The translations under genes were made by a program, and so were the position numbers. DNA of 64,000 nt from NCBI RefSeq assembly GCF_000153325.1, contig NZ_CH724141.1, positions 24,138 through 88,137 on the forward strand. The letters run 5' to 3'. The notes under the pieces are model-generated. The model was not told where the DNA came from and did not search any database. It was given only the letters and a program-made list of their open reading frames with translations. The first letter of the stretch is position 1. Each line of letters begins with the position of its first letter. Source of the DNA: Photobacterium sp. SKA34 (GTDB lineage Bacteria; Pseudomonadota; Gammaproteobacteria; Enterobacterales; Vibrionaceae). Shown piece after piece: positions 10,891 to 21,349 of this stretch.

Positions 10891-11733
10891 TTAATCAGGA
10901 GAATGTAATAACAAGTCAAATCGGCTGTTACCATGAAGAATATCGAGATCAGGCTCATCTGCAATTAAATCACGAATGGATGGGCTGGCAATAATCGAAC
11001 GCTCTAAATCTTCAATCGCTTGCTCTTCAATCCCTAATCGAGAATATGCACAAGCACGTTGATAAAGTGCCGGGCCATTAGTGTCATCCACTTCCAACAC
11101 TCGATTACATAAACTCAGTGCCCAATGGTATTCCTTAATTTCCATTGCCGCATCTGCTTTATAGGTTAAGGCTTCAAGATCACCTGGGCGAATAAGCAAT
11201 ATCTCATCATAAACATCAATACGTTGTTCCGGTGTTTGGGAACTTTGTGCACGTAACCATAGGTTATGAATTTCGTTAATTTTTTCAATTTCTTTGTTAT
11301 TTTCACTAATAATGCGTGTTTTACGTTTTAAATCTCGTTCAAGCGCCAAGAACTTCTTCTCATATTCTTGGGCAATCTTCTCTAATCGTTTATCCGCCAT
11401 TTCAGTGGTGTTACTTTTGAACTCACGAAGAGACTGCCAGCCAACAAAAGCGATAAGAGATGCGACACCAGCAATAATGTAGAAAAAATAAGTGACGGTC
11501 ACATTCGCATAATTTAATGATTTATCAGCAACCGTTAATTCACGGTCGGTAATTTCTATCACCATTCGACGTTCAAGATCTTGTTGTGATTCTCTTAAAC
11601 TTTTCAATTCATCAAGAATATAACGTTCCATAAACGGTTTTTCTAACATATCCGTTTCTGAATATTTTTTTTCACTTGCCTGTACGGAAAAACAGAGAAG
11701 TAGAGAAGCTAATAGCCCTATAAGCAAGCGCAT
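10891..11733 (-). CDS. Membrane-anchored TPR protein
   Basis: Starting at ATG 11733 (AAGGA site upstream) the protein is 280 aa: an N-terminal signal sequence, one clear membrane segment at about residues 75-98 (VTVTYFFYIIAGVASLIAFV), a charged coiled-coil-like region, then tetratricopeptide repeats (DLEALTYKADAAMEIKEYHW and GPALYQRACAYSRLGIEEQA). TPR domains mediate protein contacts; the partner is unknown. The gene is flanked by its own terminator. Confidence 0.75.
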   Translation of the reverse strand: MRLLIGLLASLLLCFSVQASEKKYSETDMLEKPFMERYILDELKSLRESQQDLERRMVIEITDRELTVADKSLNYANVTVTYFFYIIAGVASLIAFVGWQSLREFKSNTTEMADKRLEKIAQEYEKKFLALERDLKRKTRIISENNKEIEKINEIHNLWLRAQSSQTPEQRIDVYDEILLIRPGDLEALTYKADAAMEIKEYHWALSLCNRVLEVDDTNGPALYQRACAYSRLGIEEQAIEDLERSIIASPSIRDLIADEPDLDILHGNSRFDLLLHSPD

Positions 11734-11981
11734 AAGTATTCCTTTTACAGAGGTAAACAATACAACTTCTGAAACCATAGCAAATGGAGGGACTAAATAG
11801 CAAAAAGAGAGAGTAAATTACTGAAAAATGGATATATAAGCGGGTTAATATAAAAATATCGAATAATTAATCACCACTTGATTTAGATATAATACAGCCA
11901 TAAAAATAATCGAAATATCAATCTTAGGAAGCCTTTCAACTCAATAAAAAGGACAGATAGCCTAAGGTATACCGTGGCAGT

Positions 11982-12212
11982 TTAAGGTTCTATTTCTAAT
12001 TTATCAGTACTCGATAATGATTCTAGGTTGTTATTTTTAGTACTATCTATTTTCATCCACAAGACGATAATTAAGATTGAAAAAGCAATCAAGTCACAGA
12101 CTGCACTCGTTAACCCAGATGTAAACAGTGACAACACAATCAACACTATAGCGAGCAATGCTGCACTTATCCTATATTTTTTTTCGTTATTTCTAGTTAA
12201 CCAATTATTCAT
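11982..12212 (-). CDS. Small two-helix membrane protein, unknown function
   Basis: A 76-residue protein with two hydrophobic segments (about residues 16-33 and 36-53) and a polar tail. It is preceded by a near-ideal ribosome-binding site (AAAGGAG, seven bases before ATG 12212). That site is why I accept it over the opposite-strand frame at 12028-12282, which lacks one. I do not recognise a family. Confidence 0.6.
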   Translation of the reverse strand: MNNWLTRNNEKKYRISAALLAIVLIVLSLFTSGLTSAVCDLIAFSILIIVLWMKIDSTKNNNLESLSSTDKLEIEP

Positions 12213-12388
12213 ACTTCACTCCTTTCTATTGGTTAATAGTAATAGAGTGCTGAGTGTTAAAAAATATCGATTGAGTATTTGATAGAGTAAAACAATCTAT
12301 CAAATACTCGTTATTTAGTATGAGTATTCAAAAGCGAACATACTATTTGGAAATTTCGATACCAATATACTAGGAGTTCGATTAGTTA

Positions 12389-13759
12389 TTATTGATTATA
12401 ACAACGCTTTAATTCATTAAAGCGATAGAAATAACTCCCAGCCTTAATAGGATGACATGACGATTTAAACCCGATTTCTTTTTCGTTATAAAGCATTTTT
12501 ACAATCAGATCATTAGTTTGATCTCGATAAACATCCCACTGAATATTACTGCTGTAAGGTGCAACCCAATTACCCTGCCAATCGTTATTGGTATAGCTAA
12601 AGGTTGTTTGCGGATCAACCCCTTCTTCGCTACCTTTTAATTTCATATTAGCAGCAAAAGGAATAATGGTTTCAGCATGAGCAAAGCGTACTTTTAATGC
12701 CGCTTGTTCATCGCCATTCTTTATTTTTTCAATTTCATTGAAAAAATCACCTACCAATACGGAGGCCATTTTGTAAGTAATATCAGTGTTATTAAAGCTT
12801 GGGCCTTTTTCATAGAAATCTTCAGCATCCAACACATAACTTAACCATTGTGACTCTTCTGGGGTAAAGAATTGTTTAAAGTTCCAAGGTTGATCAACAG
12901 CCTCTTGAGTCATACCAGGAGCTATCAAATAAAGATTAAACAAGTGAATAACAGAATCTACTTCATTTTCGGCTAATAACTTATCTGGCTTCTCTGTTGA
13001 ATAAAACTTAAGTTTTCCACTTATTAACTGCTGAACGAACTCTGGCTTATATAAGCGATTCAACACAGTTTCTGCTACTTGATGAGATTTTTCACTATCA
13101 AAAACACCTTCAATTGCAGATCTTAACTCTGGATCATTATCAACATAATCATTGTATTCATCATTAGATTTATGAAAATAAAGCTGCTCAGGATTAGCTT
13201 TAGGTGCTAATAATAAATCTGCTAGATCTTGATTATTTTTAGTAAAACCTTCAGTAAAAGCATTAGCGCTTGCTTCTGCTCGTGGTTGCCCCGAAAACTC
13301 AACAACAATATGACGTTGATTCTCTGTTGCATTATTAATTAACGTCTGAGTACGTTGTGCCGTACGCTGTCCAATATTCATTAATTCATCATGACCAAGA
13401 CCTGATAAATTACCATAACCTAACGCTATATTAGCAGCCGTCATACGTTCAATTTCAGCCCCTAGCTTTTCACCTAGTGGTGTTAGTGCACCTTGCTTTT
13501 GTGCCTCACGCCAAATCTGCATTGAAATATCGTCATATTTAAAACTTGAAAGTGCACGGGAGCCATGACGAGAAACCAACTCAGAATAAACTAACTCATA
13601 ACCTTGCGGTGCTTGTTGGTAAGTACCGAGTTTCTACTGCGGTGCATAAGTTGTTTTGGTACCAAACTGATACTGAGCTACTGGGTCAACTGTATTAGAA
13701 GAATGACAAGCAGTGAGCCCCATAACACCTATAGCACAACACAAAGCAAGATAACGCAT
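12389..13759 (-). pseudogene. Histidine acid phosphatase lipoprotein interrupted by an amber codon
   Basis: Read from ATG 13759 the frame gives a lipoprotein signal (MRYLALCCAIGVMGLTAC) and continues to codon 41. Codon 42 is TAG (13636-13634). The same frame then runs uninterrupted to 12389, 457 codons in all. Just after the stop comes the catalytic RHGSR motif (about residues 64-68), and much further on FAHAE, the proton-donor motif of clade-2 histidine phosphatases. Such enzymes hydrolyse phosphomonoesters (phytase or glucose-1-phosphatase types) in the periplasm. A TTG start at 13579 could yield a 396-aa protein without export signal. One point mutation or a base-call error explains the lesion. 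Confidence 0.8.
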
Positions 13760-13870
13760 ATAAAACCTTAATATTCTTGTAAAAACGCGAGATTAAGCGA
13801 GTTATGTGACAACTTATCTTCATTTACGTCAGGGTTTTGTCAACTTAAAGCTTTTCGCTGCGACAGAGGT

Positions 13871-15181
13871 TCAACACTTTGCAATCGGTAATTCATCAAG
13901 TCGAGTAGTCCAACGATTAGAACGATGTGCTTGCTTCATATGCCAGTTAGAGGTGGCAATAACAGATGCGGGTTTAATGCCATTTTTAAACTTCGCATTC
14001 ATCATATCGGTAATTGCCATTAACTCTCGCCGTTTAGCTTCATCATAATCACTGGTATCAAACATATCTAATTGAAAGCTATTATTTTCAGCTGGCGTCA
14101 GTTCATCTAATATCACACCAACTTTTTGATACTCATAGCCTTCTTTATAGAGCTGTTTAAGCTGCTGTAATGCTGATTCAATAAACTTATAGTTATCTTG
14201 GCTTGGGCACATCAGTGCTACTGCGCTACTTCGGTTTCGCTGTGGTAATTGCTTGTAGCGATTAGTACGTAAGAACACACCTACGGTATTTGCTTGGCTT
14301 CCTTGTTTGCGCAGTTTTTCTCCCGCTCGCTGACAATGAAAAGCCAAAGCGGATTTTAACTCTTCAAATTCTGTAATGCCTTGACCGAAACTTCTACTCG
14401 ACAAAATTTGTTTGCGGGTTTCATCAATATCACCTGGTGCAATACACGTGACGCCTTGCAGTTCCATCACTGTACGTGCAAGAACGACACTCCATACTCG
14501 ACGCATTTCTTGCGCGTTTTTTTGAGATAGTTGGAGTGCATTATCAATACCTGATGTACGTAACCTCGTTGCCGTTTTTGGTCCAATTCCCCAAATATTT
14601 TGAATTTCCGTACGAGCTAGTAACCATTCCCTTTTATAATCACTATCGATTTGAATGACACCATTGACCTGTCTCTCATACACTTTGGCTGCATGATTAC
14701 CCAATTTTGCCAAGGTTGGTGTTGCACCAATCCCTACGCGAACGGGTAATCCAATATTTTTATAAATAGTGTTTTTAATTTCTCGACCATAATCGTGCAA
14801 TTGATCTAACTTAAAACCATCTAGACGAACAAAGGCTTCATCTATTGAATATTGTTCAATACACGGAGAAAACTTAGAGAGCTCTTCAATAAAACGGCGA
14901 CTCATATCGGCATATAAGTTGTAATTTGAACTACGTACGTGAACACCTTTCATACTGGCATTTCGTTCAACTTTAAACCATGGCGCACCACGTTGAATAC
15001 CAAGTGCTTTCGCTTGATCAGAAAGAGCAACACAACAACCATCGTTATTAGAAAGTACAACTAAGGGCTTATTCACTAAGGTTGGATCAAACAACTGTTC
15101 ACATGAACAATAGAAACTCTTGGCGTCCACTAATGCCCACACTTGATCGTGTTTACCTGTGATAATTTCAGACATAGTCAT
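13871..15181 (-). CDS. umuC: DNA polymerase V catalytic subunit UmuC (Y-family)
   Basis: From ATG 15181 (or 15175) the protein is about 435 aa. It opens with the Y-family palm motif WALVDAKSFYCSCE, has the CIEQYSIDEAF catalytic acidic motif and helix-hairpin-helix IWGIGPKTATRL, and ends in a UmuC-type C-terminus. With UmuD' it performs error-prone translesion synthesis in the SOS response. It starts 14-20 bases after the umuD stop, so the two are co-transcribed under the LexA box upstream of umuD. No lesion was seen. Confidence 0.93.
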   Translation of the reverse strand: MTMSEIITGKHDQVWALVDAKSFYCSCEQLFDPTLVNKPLVVLSNNDGCCVALSDQAKALGIQRGAPWFKVERNASMKGVHVRSSNYNLYADMSRRFIEELSKFSPCIEQYSIDEAFVRLDGFKLDQLHDYGREIKNTIYKNIGLPVRVGIGATPTLAKLGNHAAKVYERQVNGVIQIDSDYKREWLLARTEIQNIWGIGPKTATRLRTSGIDNALQLSQKNAQEMRRVWSVVLARTVMELQGVTCIAPGDIDETRKQILSSRSFGQGITEFEELKSALAFHCQRAGEKLRKQGSQANTVGVFLRTNRYKQLPQRNRSSAVALMCPSQDNYKFIESALQQLKQLYKEGYEYQKVGVILDELTPAENNSFQLDMFDTSDYDEAKRRELMAITDMMNAKFKNGIKPASVIATSNWHMKQAHRSNRWTTRLDELPIAKC

Positions 15182-15194
15182 TTCAAATACAGCA

Positions 15195-15602
15195 TTAAAG
15201 TAAATTGTGAATATTACGGGTAACAACACCAAAAATTTCAGCATCTTGAGGTAAAGGAAATGATTTCATGGCTGGATTTTCTGCTTTTAGCCACCAAGCA
15301 TCATTAATACGAACTAAGCGTTTACAGGTAAACTCATCATATATACGCGCAATAACAATTCGCCCAGGAATCACTTTTTCAGCTCGATCAACCACAAGCA
15401 GATCACCATCAAAAATTCCAGCACCAATCATAGACTCACCGGATGCACGTAAAAAGAAAGTAGCATTCGGGTGGCGGATCAAAAATTCATCAAGATCTAA
15501 ACTCTCTTGATGTCCATCAGCCGGAGATGGAAAACCACACGCCACTGATTCAATAAAAAACGGATATGCTGTCATTAAACAAGCCAAAACATAACTGTGC
15601 AT
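15195..15602 (-). CDS. umuD: UmuD, self-cleaving SOS mutagenesis subunit
   Basis: A 135-aa S24-family protein. A Cys-Gly cleavage site is followed by FPSPADG (residues 22-29). The catalytic serine is in ASGESM and the lysine in DRAEKVIPG. RecA-stimulated self-cleavage yields UmuD', the active partner of UmuC. The ATG at 15602 lies inside the LexA box, so the true start may instead be ATG 15575 (MTAYPFFIES), which would shorten the N-terminal arm to 13 residues before the cleavage site. The length from ATG 15602 fits the family better. Confidence 0.9.
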   Translation of the reverse strand: MHSYVLACLMTAYPFFIESVACGFPSPADGHQESLDLDEFLIRHPNATFFLRASGESMIGAGIFDGDLLVVDRAEKVIPGRIVIARIYDEFTCKRLVRINDAWWLKAENPAMKSFPLPQDAEIFGVVTRNIHNLL

Positions 15603-15611
15603 TTATACAGT
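15594..15611 (-). promoter_or_regulatory. LexA (SOS) box of umuDC
   Basis: ACTGTATAAATGCACAGT on the minus strand fits the LexA consensus CTG-N10-CAG exactly. It covers the first possible umuD start codon. A promoter-like TTGCAG, 17-bp spacer and TGTATA sits immediately upstream and overlapping. Confidence 0.85.
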
Positions 15612-15842
15612 TTAATACAAATAACACTGCAAGGTCACTTTTTATTGTTTTGCTATCACTGCATAAATCCATTGTTAATAAAACATATTAAAAACCTATA
15701 AATCAGGATTTTAATCGAATGAAAAAAAATCAAACAGCGTTTTTTATACTATTTTAATGCGGAGAATATGCTTTTATTAGATACAATGAATAAACAAAAA
15801 TTTGATACTCAATATTGACACCTACTCCTAGGCTTTTCTCGA

Positions 15843-15848
15843 TATAGT
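15843..15848 (+). promoter_or_regulatory. -10-like element, probable native promoter of the SPOR lipoprotein gene
   Basis: TATAGT lies directly before the IS. With the IS and one TAT copy removed it would sit about 29 bases before the lipoprotein start at 17138, the right distance for a promoter. A TTGACA at 15815-15820 is 22 bases upstream, longer than the usual 16-18 spacing, so the -35 assignment is weak. Confidence 0.4.
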
Positions 15849-15850
15849 AT

Positions 15851-17036
<1,186 letters not shown>

Positions 17037-17082
17037 AGTGTCACCTGTTAACGTATGAAGTGATGATATCACCTCTAACTAA

Positions 17083-17108
17083 GTGACCAAATTCACTATG
17101 CCACTACA
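17083..17108. repeat. Right inverted repeat of the IS3-family element
   Basis: The reverse complement begins TGTAGTGGCATAGTG, matching the left end over the outer eight bases and again over the inner TTGG and CAC segments. Confidence 0.85.
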
Positions 17109-17137
17109 TATCTACTCTCAAAGATTTGGAGACACAT

Positions 17138-17689
17138 ATGACGTTGCTGACTCGTAAGGCAGTTACTCTTTTAGGCCTATTAGCTTTATCTGGTTGTGCA
17201 TCTTCTGACAGCCCATGCGATTCAGGTTACCTTATGCCATCAAAAATTGATGGTGCTAATTTTCAGTGTGAAAAGCCAGCTGATACTGTCGTTCCTGAAA
17301 CAACAGTTACGCCAACGCCAGTGATTGATAGCAATTATATCGACAACAATAATGCGCATCTTGAAGATGAAACATCAATGACTAACGATCAAGCATTTGG
17401 TGATATTTTTCCTTCTCGTTACACAGTACAAATATTAGCAATAAGTGAAGAGCGCAATTTACGTGGTTACCTACAACCAATTACAGGTAATGAGCCAATC
17501 TGGGTTAACTGGAAACGTGTAGACGGTCGTAACTGGTATGCTGTCATTTATGGTAACTTTGCAACTAAAGATGAAGCTCGCCAAGCCATTCAAAGTCTCC
17601 CTTCATCTGTTCAAGCACAAGGACCATTCCCATTAAGCTTTGCTACGGTAAAAGCTGACAAGGAAGGTCAGGTATACCAACTACGTTAA
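17138..17689 (+). CDS. SPOR-domain lipoprotein
   Basis: From ATG 17138 (GGAG seven bases upstream) the protein is 183 aa: a signal peptide with lipobox ALSGC, an acidic Pro/Thr-rich linker, and a C-terminal SPOR-like domain (RYTVQILAISEERNLRGYLQ to RNWYAVIYGNFATKDEARQA). SPOR domains bind denuded septal peptidoglycan, so a cell-envelope or division-site role is plausible but not shown. The IS lies 29 bases upstream of the start and separates the gene from its apparent promoter. Confidence 0.82.
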   Translation: MTLLTRKAVTLLGLLALSGCASSDSPCDSGYLMPSKIDGANFQCEKPADTVVPETTVTPTPVIDSNYIDNNNAHLEDETSMTNDQAFGDIFPSRYTVQILAISEERNLRGYLQPITGNEPIWVNWKRVDGRNWYAVIYGNFATKDEARQAIQSLPSSVQAQGPFPLSFATVKADKEGQVYQLR

Positions 17690-17710
17690 TCACTCTTTAA
17701 TTACGCAATA

Positions 17711-17739
17711 AAAAAACCAGCCTTAGTGCTGGTTTTTTA
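17711..17739 (+). terminator. Rho-independent terminator of the SPOR lipoprotein gene
   Basis: A7-CCAGC and GCTGG-T6 arms enclose a short loop 20 bases after the stop. Confidence 0.85.
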
Positions 17740-17762
17740 TCGTCTATCTTTTTAACAGACAT

Positions 17763-17793
17763 AAAAAAACCAGAGTCATACTCTGGCTTTTTG
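17763..17793 (-). terminator. Rho-independent terminator of the DEAD-box helicase gene
   Basis: The arms CCAGAG and CTCTGG are flanked by an A7 run that reads as T7 on the minus strand, 18 bases after the helicase stop. Confidence 0.85.
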
Positions 17794-17810
17794 TAGTGCA
17801 TAGAGATAGC

Positions 17811-19151
17811 TTATTCGCCGTCTTTACTCACATCTGTATTGCGTTTTTTCTTCGGCATAAATACGTCGTTACCAACCGCTTGGTTTTCGTAAAAACGCTT
17901 ATCTACTTTCTTCTTAGCACGTGGAGCTTGTTGCTTCTGAGCAACAACTTTATCGCCTGTTGGCTTCTTCTTGATAAACTTCTTCTTAGGCGCAGGTTTC
18001 AACCCTTTAAACTTACCTTCTAACCCTTCGATAGTGGTAAATTCAATCTTCTGCTTTAAGAAAGCTTCAACGTTGTTAAAGCTCTTCCAGTCTTTAGGGC
18101 CAACCAGTGATACGGCATCACCTTTGTTACCCGCACGGCCTGTACGACCAACACGGTGTACATATTCTTCCGCGTGTTTAGGCATATCGAAGTTAATAAC
18201 TAGTGATACGTTATCAATATCTAAACCTCGAGAAGCAATATCCGTGGTAACAAGGATCTTATGACATGTGCGCTCAAACTGGCTCATGATGCTATTACGT
18301 TGGTTCTGGTTTAAACTACCACTTAGTGCAACTGCCTTTAGCTTGCGCTCATTTAACTCAGCGGTTAAACGATCAGTATCAGCACGAGTAGCAGTAAAGA
18401 TGATCACTTGTTTGTAATCTTGGGTTTCTAGGATTTTATCCAGTAAAGCTTGTTTATGATCTAAGTGATCACAAAGAATAAAGCGTTGTGTAATATCTTT
18501 ATGCTCTTCCGCTGAGTGTCCAATCGAAATTCGCTTCGGGTTATCAAGCATTTCAGATGCAATTTCGACTACATCTGAATGGTCTAGTGTTGCAGAGAAC
18601 ATTAACGTTTGACGACGACGGTGGTTAGCCGCTTCGTTAATACGACGAAGTTGTGCCTCAAAGCCTAAATCAAGAATACGGTCAGCTTCATCAAGGATTA
18701 GCATTTCTAAACCATCAAGGTGCGTACTACGGTGCTCTAGGTGATCAGCTAAACGACCCGGTGTTGCAACAACAAACATAGGGTCATTACGTAGTGCTTT
18801 AACTTGATCATTAAAGTTTTCACCACCAACAATTAAGGTACCGTCATAAGGTGTACCTGCATTTAACGTTCGTAATTGAGCAAAAACCTGTTTAGCCAAT
18901 TCACGTGTTGGTGTCAGGATCAATACACGAGGATCACGACGTGTAAACGGCTTACTGCGATACATACGTTGCATTGCAGGAAGCAAAAACGCCAATGTTT
19001 TACCGGAACCCGTTTTCGATGAGGCTAAGATATCTTTGCCTGCGATAGCAACAGGAATTGCTGTTTGCTGAATTTCGGTTGCTCGATCAAACGCCAAATG
19101 ATTTATTTTTTTCAGTAGGCGTGGGTCTAATCCAAGATCTTTAAAATGCAA
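17811..19151 (-). CDS. DEAD-box ATP-dependent RNA helicase
   Basis: About 446 aa if started at TTG 19151, which has a GGAG site seven bases upstream and gives the family-like start HFKDLGLDPRLL. The frame extends further up to 19238 with hydrophobic, unhelicase-like sequence. Motifs in order: TEIQQTAIP (Q motif), ASKTGSGKT (I), PTRELA (Ia), LDEADRILDLGF (II), SAT (III), and HRVGRTGRAG (VI). The basic Lys-rich tail is typical of RhlE/SrmB-like helicases. The exact subfamily is unsure. Likely role: ribosome assembly or RNA remodelling. Confidence 0.9.
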   Translation of the reverse strand: MHFKDLGLDPRLLKKINHLAFDRATEIQQTAIPVAIAGKDILASSKTGSGKTLAFLLPAMQRMYRSKPFTRRDPRVLILTPTRELAKQVFAQLRTLNAGTPYDGTLIVGGENFNDQVKALRNDPMFVVATPGRLADHLEHRSTHLDGLEMLILDEADRILDLGFEAQLRRINEAANHRRRQTLMFSATLDHSDVVEIASEMLDNPKRISIGHSAEEHKDITQRFILCDHLDHKQALLDKILETQDYKQVIIFTATRADTDRLTAELNERKLKAVALSGSLNQNQRNSIMSQFERTCHKILVTTDIASRGLDIDNVSLVINFDMPKHAEEYVHRVGRTGRAGNKGDAVSLVGPKDWKSFNNVEAFLKQKIEFTTIEGLEGKFKGLKPAPKKKFIKKKPTGDKVVAQKQQAPRAKKKVDKRFYENQAVGNDVFMPKKKRNTDVSKDGE

Positions 19152-19374
19152 AATGACGCTCCGGTAAAAACAACTCTTTGGATAGAGTTTACAGTTAACT
19201 ATGATGAATATCACAATAACGTGAAAAACATTAGCCATGGATTATAACACAAGTTCTGATTAAGAAAGCATATTTACCTTTTTCATTTTCTTATAAGGCG
19301 ATTGATAAAACCTAATTGGAAAGAAGTGAGCATTTAGTCTAATCTAGCGAAGATTTATTCAATAAGGATGTATG

Positions 19375-19974
19375 ATGTCAGAAAATAAATTCCCATTATG
19401 GTTAGCCGTTTCCTATACCCTCTTTTTTATCATTTTAGGAATTAACCCTGCTTTTAGAGCAGTATGGATAGCAGAAGCCATTCCGCTGATCATTATTTTT
19501 GGATCACTCATTTTCACTTTCCGTTACTATCGTTTTAGTAACCTAGCTTACGCTTTAATGGCTGTATGGTTAGTGCTACACAATATCGGTGCTCACTATA
19601 CTTTTGCAAATGTTCCATTTGATTGGTTTAACGATTTAATTGGTTCCCAACGTAATAACTTTGATCGCCTTGCCCACTTTTCGATTGGCTTTTATGCTTT
19701 CCCTATTGCTGAATATTTAGTGAGAAAAAACCATTGTAAGCCGCTTATTGCCGGTTTATTTGGTTTATTTGCTGTCATGGCAGTTGCTGCTGGCTATGAG
19801 ATCGTTGAATGGTGGTACGCTGCAAGTGCTGGCGGTGAAGCAGGCATTGAATTCTTAGGCTCTCAAGGAGATATTTGGGATGCTCAGAAAGACATGTTAG
19901 CTGACACCTTAGGTGCGGTGTTTAGTTTGATTTTATTTTTTATTTTCAAAACCTATAAGCAAAACGAAAATTAA
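19375..19974 (+). CDS. DUF2238 (YjdF-like) inner-membrane protein
   Basis: About 199 aa with five or six membrane segments. The LAHFSIGFYAFPIAEYLVRK, YEIVEWWYA and DIWDAQKDMLADTLGA patches are characteristic of the DUF2238/YjdF family, whose function is unknown. Adjacent ATGs lie at 19372 and 19375; the AAGGA at 19364-19368 suits the second better. A bidirectional terminator follows. Confidence 0.82.
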   Translation: MSENKFPLWLAVSYTLFFIILGINPAFRAVWIAEAIPLIIIFGSLIFTFRYYRFSNLAYALMAVWLVLHNIGAHYTFANVPFDWFNDLIGSQRNNFDRLAHFSIGFYAFPIAEYLVRKNHCKPLIAGLFGLFAVMAVAAGYEIVEWWYAASAGGEAGIEFLGSQGDIWDAQKDMLADTLGAVFSLILFFIFKTYKQNEN

Positions 19975-20001
19975 AATATCTGCGAATAAATGTTCATATC
20001 A

Positions 20002-20040
20002 AAAAAGGCGCTCACTTTAATATAAAGAGAGCGCCTTTTT
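20002..20040. terminator. Bidirectional rho-independent terminator
   Basis: AAAAAGGCGCTC pairs with GAGCGCCTTTTT, with CTTTA/TAAAG pairing inside. It lies between the convergent DUF2238 gene and galE. Confidence 0.88.
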
Positions 20041-20068
20041 ATTATTAGCAGTTCAGTATTAACGCTAA

Positions 20069-21088
20069 TTATTCCGCGTCTGGATAACCATTTGGGTTTG
20101 TCGACTGCCAACGCCAAGTATCTTTCGTCATATCATCTAAAGTTAATTTTGCTTCCCAATGCAACTCTGCTTTTGCTTTTGCAGGATCTGCCCAGCATTC
20201 AGCAATATCACCTGGACGACGTGGTGCAATACGGTAAGCCACTTCAACACCTGACGCTTTTGAGAAAGCATCAACCATTTGCAGTACGCTGTTACCATTA
20301 CCTGTACCTAGGTTATAGATGTGCAAACCTGCTTCAGAGCCTTTGTGGTTCAGTGCTGCTAGGTGACCATCCGCGAGATCTACGACGTGAATGTAATCAC
20401 GAACGCCAGTACCATCAATCGTTGGATAATCATTACCAAACACAGATAGGAATTCACGACGACCAACTGCAACCTGAGAAATAAATGGCATCAAGTTATT
20501 CGGGATACCTTGTGGGTCCTCACCCATGGTGCCTGATTTGTGCGAACCAACAGGATTAAAGTAACGTAATAGCGTAATGCTCATTTCTGGATGAGCGTGT
20601 TGAATATCAGTTAAACACTCTTCAACCATTAACTTGCTGCGACCATAAGGGTTGGTCGCACTGGTTGGAAAATCTTCTGTAATTGGCACAGAAGCGGGAT
20701 CGCCATAAACCGTTGCTGATGAACTAAAGATTAATGCATTCACACCAGCAGCACGCATAGCTTCAACCAGCATTAATGTACCGTGAACATTATTATCGTA
20801 GTATTCAAGAGGTTTTTCTACTGACTCACCCACTGCTTTTAAACCAGCAAAATGGATAACAGCATCAATTTCATTTTCAACGAAAACACTATCTAAAAAA
20901 GCACGATCACGAATATCACCTTGGTAAAAAGCAGGTTTAATGCCAGTAAGGTTTTCAATACGACCTAATACTGTTTCTTTACTGTTATACAAATTATCGA
21001 CAATGATTGGAGTCATACCAGCTTCAATCATTTGTACACAAGTATGGCTGCCGATATAGCCCATGCCACCTGTAACTAAAACACGCAT
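20069..21088 (-). CDS. galE: UDP-glucose 4-epimerase
   Basis: A 339-aa extended short-chain dehydrogenase. The N-terminal NAD-binding motif is VTGGMGYIGSH and the catalytic residues include Ser in FSSSATVYG and the YGRSK (YxxxK) pair. It interconverts UDP-glucose and UDP-galactose for the Leloir pathway and for surface polysaccharide precursors. The length is standard. It has a good AGGAG site before ATG 21088. No gal genes adjoin it. Confidence 0.96.
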   Translation of the reverse strand: MRVLVTGGMGYIGSHTCVQMIEAGMTPIIVDNLYNSKETVLGRIENLTGIKPAFYQGDIRDRAFLDSVFVENEIDAVIHFAGLKAVGESVEKPLEYYDNNVHGTLMLVEAMRAAGVNALIFSSSATVYGDPASVPITEDFPTSATNPYGRSKLMVEECLTDIQHAHPEMSITLLRYFNPVGSHKSGTMGEDPQGIPNNLMPFISQVAVGRREFLSVFGNDYPTIDGTGVRDYIHVVDLADGHLAALNHKGSEAGLHIYNLGTGNGNSVLQMVDAFSKASGVEVAYRIAPRRPGDIAECWADPAKAKAELHWEAKLTLDDMTKDTWRWQSTNPNGYPDAE

Positions 21089-21288
21089 AGTGTCTCCTAA
21101 TCCTTAAAATAGCGGCTATCACATTTATACAAAGGAATATTAAACCGTTATATCAAATAGATAATCAATCAGTTGCCAATGATTATCGTGGTAGTTTCAA
21201 GTCAGTTATGTTTAATATTATCATCTAACGCACTTAATCTTTATTATCTATGTTTAAAAATACAAACAATAAGTTCGATTTTAATAAC

Positions 21289-21318
21289 TTGCACCCCCAT
21301 TATAAAACACTGTATTAT
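21289..21318 (+). promoter_or_regulatory. Sigma-70-like promoter of the lipoprotein hydrolase
   Basis: TTGCAC, an 18-base spacer and TATTAT end 31 bases before the start codon at 21350. Confidence 0.55.
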
Positions 21319-21349
21319 TAGGCGGTGCTTTTTTAACTATAGAGTCACT

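Noticed and set aside
12028..12282. Plus-strand frame of 84 codons overlapping the small membrane protein.
   Set aside because: It lacks a ribosome-binding site, while the opposite frame has an ideal AAAGGAG and a two-helix pattern.
15719..15757. Tiny frame MKKNQTAFFILF as a possible leader peptide.
   Set aside because: It is only 12 codons with no strong ribosome-binding site, attenuator or downstream gene it could regulate on that strand before the IS.
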